64,000 bases of DNA from CSSed11-175R1 sp041685735 (GTDB taxonomy: Bacteria > Actinomycetota > Nitriliruptoria > Nitriliruptorales > Nitriliruptoraceae). Below the pieces are notes generated by a model. That model saw nothing but the letters and a program-made list of their open reading frames with translations, searched no databases and was not told the DNA's origin. The first letter of the stretch is position 1. The number at the start of each line of letters is the position of its first letter. The DNA is taken from positions 14,398 to 78,397 of the forward strand of contig JAWLFE010000011.1 in NCBI GenBank assembly GCA_041685735.1, in the 5' to 3' direction. Position numbers and translations under genes: made by a program. Below are positions 42,590 through 51,194 of the stretch, one piece after another.

Positions 42590-43351
42590 GTGACGTTCCG
42601 TTCCAGGTTCCCCGAGTACGGCGAGGCCATCATGGCGCCGATCGGGCGGGGGCTGTCGCGCACCGGGATCACACCGAACGCGGTCACCACGCTCGGACTC
42701 GTGCTGACCGCTGCGGCCACTGCGATCGTCGCGACGGGCCAGCCCGTCATCGGGGGCTGGGTGCTCGTGGCCGGCGGGCTCATGGACACCTTCGACGGTG
42801 CGGTGGCCCGAGCATCGGAGCGCGCCACCCCGTTCGGCAGCTTCTACGACTCGGTGACCGACCGGGTCTCCGACGGTCTGATCCTCGGGGGGATGGCCTG
42901 GTGGCTGCGCGACCAACCGCGCCTGTTCATCCTGATCCTCGTGGCGCTCGTGGCCGCGCAGGTCACCAGCTACGTGCGTGCCAAGGCGGAGGCGATCGAC
43001 CTTGACTGCTCCGTCGGGATCATGGAGCGGGTCGAGCGGGCCGTGCTGTTGATGTTCGCCCTGATCTTCAACCGGTGGCTCTTGGAACCGGTCCTGTGGC
43101 TGCTCGCGGTGGGTGGCAGCGTGACCGTGATCCAGCGGGTCCACCACGTGTGGTGCCAGATCGCCCGCGACCTCCCCGAGGAACTGGTCGCGCTGACCCT
43201 GCAGGACCGTGCGTGGAGCCGGGCCTTCAAGCGGGCCGCACGTGGGTTCTACGGCGAACAGAACTACAAGGAGGCCGAGCGCCAGCATCAGGACGCCGAG
43301 CCGTCGGGTCCCGGGTCGATGGGATCCGGGTCGATGGGATCCGGGTCGTGA
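42590..43351 (+). CDS. pgsA: phosphatidylinositol-phosphate synthase (CDP-alcohol phosphotransferase)
   Basis: 253 residues from GTG 42590 (GAGGT upstream). Transfers the phosphatidyl group from CDP-diacylglycerol to inositol phosphate, first step of PI and PIM synthesis in the membrane. Signature D-x2-DG-x2-AR-x8-G-x3-D-x3-D complete (DTFDGAVARASERATPFGS then FYDSVTD), with six hydrophobic segments. The C-terminus has a GSMGSGSMGS tail encoded by a 15-bp tandem repeat. Overlaps the acyltransferase by GTGA. Place in the thrS...pimA cluster supports PI over PG synthesis. Confidence 0.9.
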   Translation: MTFRSRFPEYGEAIMAPIGRGLSRTGITPNAVTTLGLVLTAAATAIVATGQPVIGGWVLVAGGLMDTFDGAVARASERATPFGSFYDSVTDRVSDGLILGGMAWWLRDQPRLFILILVALVAAQVTSYVRAKAEAIDLDCSVGIMERVERAVLLMFALIFNRWLLEPVLWLLAVGGSVTVIQRVHHVWCQIARDLPEELVALTLQDRAWSRAFKRAARGFYGEQNYKEAERQHQDAEPSGPGSMGSGSMGSGS

Positions 43352-44370
43352 AGTCGCAGGCCTCGCTCGATGCGCTGCCGCCGCCACCCCCGCTCACCTG
43401 GTCACAGCGCCTGACCTACGCGGGCTACCTCGCGCTGTGGGAGGGAGCCGCACGCACCCCCGAGCGCATCGCGCGACGCCTGCCGGAGCGGATCGGTCGG
43501 GCGTGGTTCGCGACCGCGGCCTCACGACAGCGCGATCAGGTCCTGCGCAACCTCCGACGGGTCGCGCCGGATGCGTCACCGACCGAACTGCGGGACCTGG
43601 TCCGGGCTGCCTACGTCTCGTACGCGCGCTACTGGCTCGACAGCTTCCGACTGCACACCATGGACGGTGCCGCGATCGCGCGTGACACGCCGGCCGAGGG
43701 TCTGCACCACATCGATGCGGTCCGTGACAGCGGCCGCGGCGGGCTCTTCGCCACCGGGCACCTCGGCTCCTGGGACGTCGGCGCGTTCTTCACCGCGCAG
43801 CGGGACTGGGGCATGGTGGTGGTCGCCGAGGTCGTCGAGCCGCGTCCGCTGTTCGAACGGTTCGTCCGGCTGCGTCAGGAGGCAGGCATCGACGTCATCC
43901 CGCTGGTCCGCGGCGGCGACATGCTCGATCGCCTCGAGGCGCGCATCACCGGGCAGGGACAGCTCGCGACCCTGCTCGCCGACCGGGACCTGACACGCAA
44001 GGGACCGATCGTCGAGTTCTTCGGTGAACCGTGCCGCCTGCCGCCGGGCACCGCCGTGCTCGCCCGGCGCACGGGTCGGCCGGTGTCGGTCGGGGCGTTC
44101 ATGACCGAGGGAGACGGGTTCTACGGGGTCGTGCACGCGCCGATCGAGGTCGCGGAGCTCTCGGTCTACGACGGCACCCAGGCGATCGCCGTGGAACTCG
44201 AACGGCTGATCCGGCGGTTCCCCGAGCAGTGGCACGTCTTCGTGCGCAACTGGCTGCGGGACCGCGAGCCGGACCATCCGGTCGTCGACGCCTGGCGTCG
44301 GGGCGAGGACTGGCGTCCGCTCGCGCGTGCCGACCGGGACGTGGCGACGTCGGATCCGGAGCCGGGATGA
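43348..44370 (+). CDS. phosphatidylinositol mannoside acyltransferase
   Basis: 340 residues from GTG 43348, overlapping pgsA. LpxL/HtrB-like (PF03279) acyltransferase fold: HLGSWDVGAFFTAQRDW contains the catalytic H-x4-D, then VVAEVVEPRPLFERFVRLR, LLADRDLTRKGPIVEFFGEP and LPPGTAVLARRTGRPV. It matches PatA of mycobacteria (Rv2611c) by position and motif, which adds a palmitoyl group to PIM1/PIM2 on the inner membrane. Overlaps pimA by ATGA. Confidence 0.9.
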   Translation: MKSQASLDALPPPPPLTWSQRLTYAGYLALWEGAARTPERIARRLPERIGRAWFATAASRQRDQVLRNLRRVAPDASPTELRDLVRAAYVSYARYWLDSFRLHTMDGAAIARDTPAEGLHHIDAVRDSGRGGLFATGHLGSWDVGAFFTAQRDWGMVVVAEVVEPRPLFERFVRLRQEAGIDVIPLVRGGDMLDRLEARITGQGQLATLLADRDLTRKGPIVEFFGEPCRLPPGTAVLARRTGRPVSVGAFMTEGDGFYGVVHAPIEVAELSVYDGTQAIAVELERLIRRFPEQWHVFVRNWLRDREPDHPVVDAWRRGEDWRPLARADRDVATSDPEPG

Positions 44371-45443
44371 AGGTCGCGATCGTCTCGCCCTACGACCTCG
44401 ACACCCCGGGCGGTGTGCAGGCCCACGTGCAGCAGTTGGCGGCGACCCTGCGGGCCGGCGGTGATGACGTCGAGGTCCTGGGTCCAGACCGTGCCGTGCA
44501 GGTGCCGTTCAACGGTTCGGTGGCGCCGATCGGGCTCGGACCGACGGCGGGACGGCGCCTGCGCCACCAGCTGGCAGCGGTCGCGCCAGACGTGATCCAC
44601 GTCCACGAACCACTGGTGCCGTGGATCGGGCTGACGGCCGCGATGTCGGACCTCGCGCCGGTCGTGGCGACGTTCCACGCGTGGTCGGCGCGGCGGCGGC
44701 TGTACCGGGTCGCGCGGCCCATCGGACGGCGCGTCCTGGCGGCGCTGGCCGGCACACTGGCCGTCAGCGAGGCTGCGGCCGCCTACCACGCGGGCGCGCT
44801 CGGGGTGCCACGGGGACGGTTCACCATCGTCCCCAACGGGGTCGAGGTGGCTCGCTTCGCGGACGCGGCGCCGCTGTCGAACGTGGCCGATCCGTCCCGA
44901 CCGACGCTGCTGTTCGTCGGCCGGCTGGAACCCCGCAAGGGCCTGGTGAACCTGATCAAGGCGTTCACCCTGCTCAAGAGCCGGCATCCGGACCTGCGGC
45001 TGCTGGTCGTCGGGGAAGGCAGCGAACGGGAACGCTGTCAGTCGCTGCTCCCGGCGCGTCTGCGTGCCGATGTGGTGTTCCTCGGTCGGCTCGGTCGCGA
45101 GGATCTGCCCGGCGTGTTCGCCGCCTGTGATCTGTTCGTGTCGCCGGCGCTCGGCGGGGAGTCGTTCGGGATCGTGCTGCTGGAGGCGATGGCGGCCGGT
45201 CGTGCCGTCGTCGCGTCGGACATCCCGGGCTACCGCAGCGTGGTCACCGACGGCCGGCAGGGGCGGCTGGTGCCGCCGGGTGAGCCCGGGCCGCTGGCCG
45301 AGGCGATCGGTGCCATGATCGCGAACCCGGCGTTGCGTCATGCCGCCGCGACGGAGGGACGCCGCACCGCGTCACGCTACGACTGGCCGGTCGTCGCTGC
45401 CGAGGTCCGGGCGTGCTACCTCGACGCGGTTGCGCGCGGCTGA
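44367..45443 (+). CDS. pimA: phosphatidylinositol mannosyltransferase (PimA type)
   Basis: 358 residues from ATG 44367. GT-B fold GT4 glycosyltransferase: VAIVSPYDLDTPGGVQAHV at the N-terminus (glycine loop), VIHVHEPLVPW, TIVPNGVEVARF, LLFVGRLEPRKGL and ESFGIVLLEAMAAGRAVV with the E-x7-E sugar-nucleotide motif. It transfers mannose from GDP-mannose to PI at the inner leaflet. PimA rather than another GT4 is inferred from its place after the acyltransferase, as in Rv2610c. Confidence 0.9.
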   Translation: MKVAIVSPYDLDTPGGVQAHVQQLAATLRAGGDDVEVLGPDRAVQVPFNGSVAPIGLGPTAGRRLRHQLAAVAPDVIHVHEPLVPWIGLTAAMSDLAPVVATFHAWSARRRLYRVARPIGRRVLAALAGTLAVSEAAAAYHAGALGVPRGRFTIVPNGVEVARFADAAPLSNVADPSRPTLLFVGRLEPRKGLVNLIKAFTLLKSRHPDLRLLVVGEGSERERCQSLLPARLRADVVFLGRLGREDLPGVFAACDLFVSPALGGESFGIVLLEAMAAGRAVVASDIPGYRSVVTDGRQGRLVPPGEPGPLAEAIGAMIANPALRHAAATEGRRTASRYDWPVVAAEVRACYLDAVARG

Positions 45444-45536
45444 GTGGTCGCGGCGGTGCATGCACCACGGCGGCGGCCGGTGTCCGTATCCTCTCGCCCG
45501 ACCGGTGCCCCGAGGTGACGTGGATGGAGCGGATCG

Positions 45537-46673
45537 ATGACCATGCTGGGTCGGACGCGGTGGTTCGTGCTGCTGCTGGTGATCGGCGCGCTCGCCCTGA
45601 CGGCCTGTGCTGCGGATGAGCCGGAGGAGACCGCCGCGCCGGTCGAGGACCCGGAGCCCGAACCGGAGCCGGAGCCGGAACCCGAGCCGGAGCCCGAACC
45701 GGAGCCGGAGCCGGAACCCGAGCCCGAGCCCGGACCGACGTCGGTGCTCACCGGCGAGGAGGTCGACGAGGACGTCCTCGAGCGCCCGCTGATGATCGTG
45801 AAGATCGAGAACTCGCCGCAGTCGCGGCCCCAGACCGGCCTGGAAGCCGCCGACGTGGTCATCGAGGAGGTCGTCGAGGCGGGGGTGACCCGCTTCATGG
45901 CGCTGTTCCACAGTGAGATCGCCGACGATGTCGGCCCGACCCGCTCCGCGCGCCCGGTCGATGCCCAGTTGGTCGCGGGCTTCGGCCGATCGGGGTTCGT
46001 CTACTCGGGCGCGCGGCCCGAGGTCCAGGGGATGCTGGCCAACACGCCGGCCATCCGGATCGCCGAGGGCGGTCCCGGCTTCTACCGGTTCGGCGAGCGG
46101 CGGGCGCCACACAACCTCTACAACCGCCTGCCGGAAGCCATGGACGCGGTGATCGACCGTGACGCGGAGCCGCTCGAGGCGGTGGGGTGGGTCTTCAGCG
46201 AGGAGCCGCCGAACGGTGAGGTCGCCTGCCCACCGGCCGGGTCGGACGAGCAGGACGAGCCGTGTGAGGACCCCGGCCGCCAGATCGAGATCCGGATGTC
46301 GAGCAGCTTCCGGACCGGGTGGGAGTACGACGGGGGCCAGGGTGTCTACCGCCGCCTGCAGAACGGGGAACCGTTCCGGGTGACCGGGCCCGATCGCATC
46401 GCTGCGGCCAACGTCGTGGTGCTCGAGACCCGTCACTACCTCGGGCAGCCCAACTGCTACGGGCAGCGGTGCCCGGAGACCGACGTGCTGACCGACGGCG
46501 CGCGTGCCGTGGTGCTGCGGGACGGCAACCGCTACGAGGCGACCTGGCGCAAGCCCACCGCCGGCGACGACATCCAGCTGTTCACCGAGGGCGGCCGGCC
46601 CTTCCCGTTGAAGCCCGGCGCGACCTGGGTGCACCTGCCGTCCGCGTCGGACATGCCCGCGGAGATCGGCTGA
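45537..46673 (+). CDS. DUF3048 lipoprotein with Glu-Pro repeat linker
   Basis: 378 residues from ATG 45537. Lipobox LTAC at residues 21-24, so a lipid-anchored surface protein. Residues 38-66 are a Glu-Pro dipeptide repeat, then the DUF3048 domain (YerB-like): LMIVKIENSPQSRPQTGLE, VVIEEVVEAGVTRFMALFH, VGPTRSARPVDAQLV, GFYRFGERRAPHNLY, and TWRKPTAGDDIQLF at the C-terminus. Function of the family is unknown. Inserted relative to the mycobacterial gene order. Confidence 0.88.
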   Translation: MTMLGRTRWFVLLLVIGALALTACAADEPEETAAPVEDPEPEPEPEPEPEPEPEPEPEPEPEPEPGPTSVLTGEEVDEDVLERPLMIVKIENSPQSRPQTGLEAADVVIEEVVEAGVTRFMALFHSEIADDVGPTRSARPVDAQLVAGFGRSGFVYSGARPEVQGMLANTPAIRIAEGGPGFYRFGERRAPHNLYNRLPEAMDAVIDRDAEPLEAVGWVFSEEPPNGEVACPPAGSDEQDEPCEDPGRQIEIRMSSSFRTGWEYDGGQGVYRRLQNGEPFRVTGPDRIAAANVVVLETRHYLGQPNCYGQRCPETDVLTDGARAVVLRDGNRYEATWRKPTAGDDIQLFTEGGRPFPLKPGATWVHLPSASDMPAEIG

Positions 46674-46749
46674 TCCCGACGGCCCGTGGCGGGGCCGATG
46701 TGGGCCTGCTGCACGCCGGATGTGCGTCCATCGTGCTGCGGTGAGGCAG

Positions 46750-46755
46750 TACGCT
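46750..46755 (+). promoter_or_regulatory. -10 element TACGCT for pdxST
   Basis: TANNNT hexamer about 95 bp before GTG 46850. Confidence 0.4.
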
Positions 46756-46849
46756 GCACGAGCAGGTCCGACCGCTGCGTGCGCCTTCGACCGGACGCCC
46801 AGGTCCCTGCCGTCCCAGCTTCTGGAACCACGAACGTTCGGAGTCCACG

Positions 46850-47761
46850 GTGACCGACCAGTCGACCGATCCCACCGCTGCGACCACCGGGAGCACCCGC
46901 GTCAAGCGCGGTCTCGCCGACATGCTCAAGGGTGGCGTCATCATGGACGTCATCGACGCCGAGCAGGCGCGTATCGCCGAGGAAGCCGGCGCCGTGGCCG
47001 TCATGGCGCTCGAACGTGTGCCCGCCGACATCCGCAAGGACGGCGGTGTGGCGCGCATGAGCGACCCGGAGATGATCGATGGGATCGTCGATGCCGTGTC
47101 GATCCCGGTGATGGCCAAGGCCCGCATCGGCCACTTCGTCGAGGCGCAGGTCCTGCAGGCGCTCGGTGTCGACTACGTCGACGAGTCGGAGGTCCTGACC
47201 CCGGCCGACGAGGCCAACCACATCGACAAGTGGCGGTTCGACGTGCCGTTCGTGTGTGGCGCCACCAACCTCGGTGAGGCGCTGCGTCGCATCGCCGAAG
47301 GCGCGGCGATGATCCGCTCCAAGGGCGAGGCCGGGACCGGCAACGTCGTCGAGGCGACCCGCCACATGCGCTCGATCACGGGCGAGATCCGGCGCCTGGC
47401 CACGATGGACACCGCCGAGCTGTACGCGGCCGCCAAGGAGCACCGCGCGCCGATCGACCTGGTGACCGAGATCGCCGAGTCGGGCCGTCTGCCCACGGTG
47501 CTGTTCACCGCGGGCGGGATCGCGACCCCGGCCGACGCCGCGCTGATGATGCAGCTGGGCGCGGACGGTGTGTTCGTCGGCTCCGGCATCTTCAAGTCCG
47601 GCAACCCCGAGCAGCGCGCCCGCGCGATCGTCGAGGCCACCACCCACTTCGAGGACCCGCAGGTGATCGCCAAGGTCTCGCGCGGGTTGGGCGAGGCGAT
47701 GGTCGGGATCGAGATCAACACGCTGTCCGACGATCAGAAGTACGCCTCCCGCGGCTGGTGA
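46850..47761 (+). CDS. pdxS: pyridoxal 5'-phosphate synthase subunit PdxS
   Basis: 303 residues from GTG 46850. TIM-barrel enzyme that makes PLP from ribose 5-phosphate, glyceraldehyde 3-phosphate and ammonia from PdxT. Catalytic Lys90 (VMAKARIGHF; K81 of B. subtilis) and Lys158 (RSKGEAGTGN) present; also KGGVIMDV, DESEVLTPADE, FTAGGIATPADAAL and VFVGSGIFKSG. Overlaps pdxT by GTGA. Location in the cluster parallels Rv2606c. Confidence 0.97.
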   Translation: MTDQSTDPTAATTGSTRVKRGLADMLKGGVIMDVIDAEQARIAEEAGAVAVMALERVPADIRKDGGVARMSDPEMIDGIVDAVSIPVMAKARIGHFVEAQVLQALGVDYVDESEVLTPADEANHIDKWRFDVPFVCGATNLGEALRRIAEGAAMIRSKGEAGTGNVVEATRHMRSITGEIRRLATMDTAELYAAAKEHRAPIDLVTEIAESGRLPTVLFTAGGIATPADAALMMQLGADGVFVGSGIFKSGNPEQRARAIVEATTHFEDPQVIAKVSRGLGEAMVGIEINTLSDDQKYASRGW

Positions 47762-48435
47762 GTAGCCGCTTCGTTGCACCTCGGTGGACGCCGGGGGAGC
47801 GGCTCACGGGGCGGCTGCCGGACCCCGAGTGGTCGGACGATGCGCCGACGATCGGCGTCCTCGCGCTGCAGGGCGATGTGCTCGAGCACCTGCGTGCACT
47901 GCGCCGCTGTGGCGCCAACGCGACGCAGGTCCGCACCGCGACCGACCTCGACGGTGTCGACGGGCTGATCGTGCCCGGCGGTGAGTCGACCACCATCGGC
48001 AAGCTGCTCACCCGCTTCGAGGTGATGGAACCCCTACGGGCCCGGGTCGCGGCCGGCATGCCGACCTTCGGGACCTGCGCCGGGATGATCCTGCTGTCCG
48101 ACGAGCTGGAGCAGGACGTCGCGCAGCCGGTGATCGGCGGGCTGCACGTGCGGACCCGCCGCAACGCCTTCGGCCGCCAACTGGACTCCTTCGACACCCG
48201 CATCGAGGTCGCCGGCATCGACGGTGGTCCGTTGGACGTCGCCTTCATCCGTGCGCCGCGGGTCGAGCAGGTGCTGGCGGACGACGTCGAGGTCCTGGCC
48301 GAGGTCGACGGCTACCCGGTCGTGGTCCGCCAGGGGCCGCTGCTCGCGACGAGCTTCCACCCCGAGGTCACCGGCGACGACCGCCTCCACGCCGCCTTCG
48401 TCGCCACCGTGCGCGCCGCGATGGCGACGTCCTGA
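47758..48435 (+). CDS. pdxT: pyridoxal 5'-phosphate synthase glutaminase subunit PdxT
   Basis: 225 residues from GTG 47758, coupled to pdxS. Class I glutaminase supplying ammonia to PdxS: GVLALQGDVLEHL, the GGEST loop, nucleophile Cys107 in FGTCAGMILL, and the His/Glu pair in SFHPEV. About 30 extra residues precede the usual first strand; no in-frame alternative start exists between, and the overlap supports 47758. Confidence 0.95.
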   Translation: MSSRFVAPRWTPGERLTGRLPDPEWSDDAPTIGVLALQGDVLEHLRALRRCGANATQVRTATDLDGVDGLIVPGGESTTIGKLLTRFEVMEPLRARVAAGMPTFGTCAGMILLSDELEQDVAQPVIGGLHVRTRRNAFGRQLDSFDTRIEVAGIDGGPLDVAFIRAPRVEQVLADDVEVLAEVDGYPVVVRQGPLLATSFHPEVTGDDRLHAAFVATVRAAMATS

Positions 48436-48503
48436 CACGCCTCCGGTGCAGACGACGGTCGCCCGTAGGCCGGAGTGCCGACCAGGTGGGTCGGCGGTCC
48501 GGC

Positions 48504-48509
48504 TACCGT
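48504..48509 (+). promoter_or_regulatory. -10 element TACCGT for adenosine deaminase
   Basis: TANNNT hexamer 33 bp before GTG 48543. Confidence 0.4.
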
Positions 48510-48542
48510 CCTGCGACAACCTGCGTGGAACGGACCCCGCCC

Positions 48543-49601
48543 GTGAACCTGCTCGACCACGATCTGCTGCTGCGCGCGCCGAAGGTGCTGCTGCACGACC
48601 ACCTCGACGGGGGCGTGCGCCCGCAGACGGTCCTCGACCTGGCGACGGAGATCGACCATGAGTTGCCGACCACCGATCCTGACGAGTTGGCGGCGTGGTT
48701 CGACCAGCGCGGCAAGGGCGCGGACCTCGGTCGGTACCTGGAGACCTTCGAGCACACCGTCGCGGTGATGCAGACCCCTGGGGCGCTCGAGCGGATCGCC
48801 CGGGAGTGTGCCGAGGACCTGGATGCGGATGGCGTCGTCTACGCCGAGGTGCGGTTCGCCCCGGAGCTCGCGACCGCCGGAGGCCTGACGATCCCCGAGG
48901 TGCTGGAGGCGATCGCGCGGGGGTTCGCTGCGGGACCGGCAACGATCACGGTGCGCCAGATCGTGTGTGGGATGCGCCAGCAGGACCGGGCCGGGGAGGC
49001 GTTCGCGGCCGCGGCCGCGGCGCGCCACCTCGGCGTCGTCGGGATCGATCTTGCGGGACCCGAGGACGGGTTCCCGGCCTCGCAGCACGCCGCGGCCATC
49101 GCGGCCGCCCGTGAGGCGGGACTGCACGTGACGCTGCACGCCGGCGAAGCTGGGGGGCCGGCGTCGATCGCCGATGCGCTGGACCAGGGCGCGGAACGGC
49201 TGGGCCACGGGGTCCGGATCGTCGACGACCTCTCGACGGGCGAGGACGGCACCGACAGCATGGGGCCGGTCGCGCGGCGGGTCCTGGCGGGCGACGTGGC
49301 GCTGGAGGTGTGCCCGACCTCCAACGTGCACACCGGCGTGGTCGCCGACGTGGCCGACCACCCGATCGCCCGGCTGCGCGACGCCGGCTTCCGGGTGACG
49401 TTGAACACCGACAACCGGTTGATGAGCGGGGTGACGGCGACCAGCGAGTTCCTGACGATGGTGGACGCCTTCGGCATGGGCCTGGCGGAGTTCGAGGGCA
49501 TGACCCTCGCCGCGATGGAGAGTGCCTTCCTCGACGACGAGCAGGTGCGTGCCGCACTCGTCGAGCAGATCCAGCGCGGGTACGCGTCGCTGCGCCCCTG
49601 A
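48543..49601 (+). CDS. add: adenosine deaminase
   Basis: 352 residues from GTG 48543. Zn-dependent deamination of adenosine to inosine in purine salvage. HDHLDGG (HxH metal ligands) at residues about 19-25, the VTLHAGEAGG motif with catalytic Glu, RLGHGVRI, EVCPTSNVHTG and TLNTDNRLMSG. The usual TDDP is TDNR here, with Asn replacing the second Asp; the same change is seen in actinobacterial members. Not in the mycobacterial cluster. Confidence 0.93.
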   Translation: MNLLDHDLLLRAPKVLLHDHLDGGVRPQTVLDLATEIDHELPTTDPDELAAWFDQRGKGADLGRYLETFEHTVAVMQTPGALERIARECAEDLDADGVVYAEVRFAPELATAGGLTIPEVLEAIARGFAAGPATITVRQIVCGMRQQDRAGEAFAAAAAARHLGVVGIDLAGPEDGFPASQHAAAIAAAREAGLHVTLHAGEAGGPASIADALDQGAERLGHGVRIVDDLSTGEDGTDSMGPVARRVLAGDVALEVCPTSNVHTGVVADVADHPIARLRDAGFRVTLNTDNRLMSGVTATSEFLTMVDAFGMGLAEFEGMTLAAMESAFLDDEQVRAALVEQIQRGYASLRP

Positions 49602-49629
49602 CTCCCGCCGGAGGGTTGGGCCGTGCGGG

Positions 49630-49635
49630 TAGGCT
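49630..49635 (+). promoter_or_regulatory. -10 element TAGGCT for yebC
   Basis: TANNNT hexamer 66 bp before ATG 49702. Confidence 0.4.
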
Positions 49636-49701
49636 CGGGGGCTGATGCACGCGGTCCCGACGGCGGGGCGCGCGGTCACGCGAACGGCGGAGGGTTGCCG
49701 G

Positions 49702-50460
49702 ATGTCCGGTCACAGCAAATGGTCGACCATCAAGCACAAGAAGGCGGCCAAGGACGCCAAGCGCGGCAAGCAGTTCGGCAAGCTCATCCGCGCGATCGAG
49801 ACCTCGGCGCGCGGAGCTGGCACCTCGGATCCGGAAGCCAGCCCGTCGTTGGCGCTGGCCGTGCAGAAGGCCAAGGACGCCAGCGTCCCCAAGGACAACA
49901 TCGAGCGTGCCTGCAAGCGTGGTGCGGGGGAGCTCGACGGCGGCACGACCTACGAGCTCGCCCAGTACGAGGGCTACGGCCCCGGTGGCGTCGCCGTGCT
50001 GGTCGACTGCCTGACCGACAACCGCAACCGCACCGCCTCGGACGTCCGCCAGGCCTTCACCAAGGCCGGCGGCAACCTCGCCGAGCCGGGCAGCGTCGCG
50101 TTCCTGTTCTCACGGCGGGGGCAGGTCGTCATCGAGGCGAACGGGACGTCCGAGGACGAGCTGATGATGGTCGGGCTCGATCATGGCATGGAGGACCTGG
50201 AAGCGCAGGATGACCAGTTCCTGGCCTGGTGTGACCCGGCCGACGTCCAGGAGCTGCGCAGGGCGCTCGAGGACGCCGGCTACACGGTCGCCGATGCGGG
50301 GGCGCCGATGGTGCCGGCCTCGACCGTGCCCGTCTCCGAGGCCGCCCACGCCAAGCAGGTCCTGCGGCTGCTCGATCTGCTCGATGACAACGACGATGTC
50401 CAGGAGGTCTGGGACAACGTCGATATCGACGATGACGTGCTCGCCGAGTTGGACGCGTAG
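49702..50460 (+). CDS. YebC/PmpR family protein
   Basis: 252 residues from ATG 49702 (GGAGGG eight bases upstream). MSGHSKWSTIKHKKAAKDAK is the conserved N-terminus; later SLALAVQKAKDASVPKDNIE, GYGPGGVAVLVDCLTDN and AFTKAGGNLAEPGSVAFLF. Family roles: DNA-binding regulator, and translation factor relieving ribosome stalling at proline stretches. In actinobacteria it sits beside ruvCAB. Confidence 0.95.
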   Translation: MSGHSKWSTIKHKKAAKDAKRGKQFGKLIRAIETSARGAGTSDPEASPSLALAVQKAKDASVPKDNIERACKRGAGELDGGTTYELAQYEGYGPGGVAVLVDCLTDNRNRTASDVRQAFTKAGGNLAEPGSVAFLFSRRGQVVIEANGTSEDELMMVGLDHGMEDLEAQDDQFLAWCDPADVQELRRALEDAGYTVADAGAPMVPASTVPVSEAAHAKQVLRLLDLLDDNDDVQEVWDNVDIDDDVLAELDA

Positions 50461-50514
50461 TTCCCGCCGTCCGGGCGCCCGAGCCACCTCTTCGGCGCAG
50501 GCCGGTCACAGCGC

Positions 50515-50520
50515 TAGGCT
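50515..50520 (+). promoter_or_regulatory. -10 element TAGGCT for ruvCAB
   Basis: TANNNT hexamer 59 bp before GTG 50580. Confidence 0.45.
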
Positions 50521-50579
50521 GCGAACGCACGTTCGGGGACCGACCCGTGGCGCTGCCCCGTGGCGATGAGGAGAACACC

Positions 50580-51194
50580 GTGGCCGATGGCCCTGCCGAG
50601 GTGGTCGTGCTGGGCGTCGACCCGGGGCTGACGCGGTGCGGTCTCGGCGTCGTGGTGGGCCCGTCGGGGCGGCCGAGCGTCCGTCACCACCGGTGTATCC
50701 GCACCACCCCGGACACCCCGCTCGAACAGCGGCTGTTGCAGGTGCACGATCAGATCGTCGCCGCGATCGAGGAGCACCGGCCGACCGCCGTTGCCGTCGA
50801 GCGCGTGCTGTTCTCCAACAACGTGCGGACCGCCATGGCGACCGGGCAGTCCGCCGGGGTGGCGCTGCTGGCTGCCGCCCGCTCCGGCGTCCCGGTCACG
50901 TCCTACAGCCCGACCGAGATCAAGCTGACCGTTACCGGCTCCGGCTCTGCGGACAAGGATGCGGTCGGTCGCCTGGTCGCCGCGCAGCTGGGGCTGGAGG
51001 CGGTCCCCGAACCGGCGGATGTCGCGGATGCACTGGCCGTGGCGTTGACGCACCTGGCCCGCTCGCGCATGGCCGCGGCGGTCGCTGGAACGCCGGCGGC
51101 CTCCGCGTTGGCCGACGCCCACGTGCATGCCTCGAAGGCGTCGCGCGGCGGGTGGGAGGCGGTCCTCGGTGACCGGCTGGAGGGACACCGATGA
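50580..51194 (+). CDS. ruvC: Holliday junction resolvase RuvC
   Basis: 204 residues from GTG 50580, chosen because GAGGAG lies six bases upstream; GTG 50547 lacks one. Dimeric endonuclease cutting Holliday junctions. GVDPGLTRCGLGVV (Asp14), AVERVLFSNN (Glu), ADVADALAVALTH (last acidic pair) supply the catalytic residues. C-terminus extended by ~30 residues compared with E. coli. Overlaps ruvA as ATGA. Confidence 0.95.
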   Translation: MADGPAEVVVLGVDPGLTRCGLGVVVGPSGRPSVRHHRCIRTTPDTPLEQRLLQVHDQIVAAIEEHRPTAVAVERVLFSNNVRTAMATGQSAGVALLAAARSGVPVTSYSPTEIKLTVTGSGSADKDAVGRLVAAQLGLEAVPEPADVADALAVALTHLARSRMAAAVAGTPAASALADAHVHASKASRGGWEAVLGDRLEGHR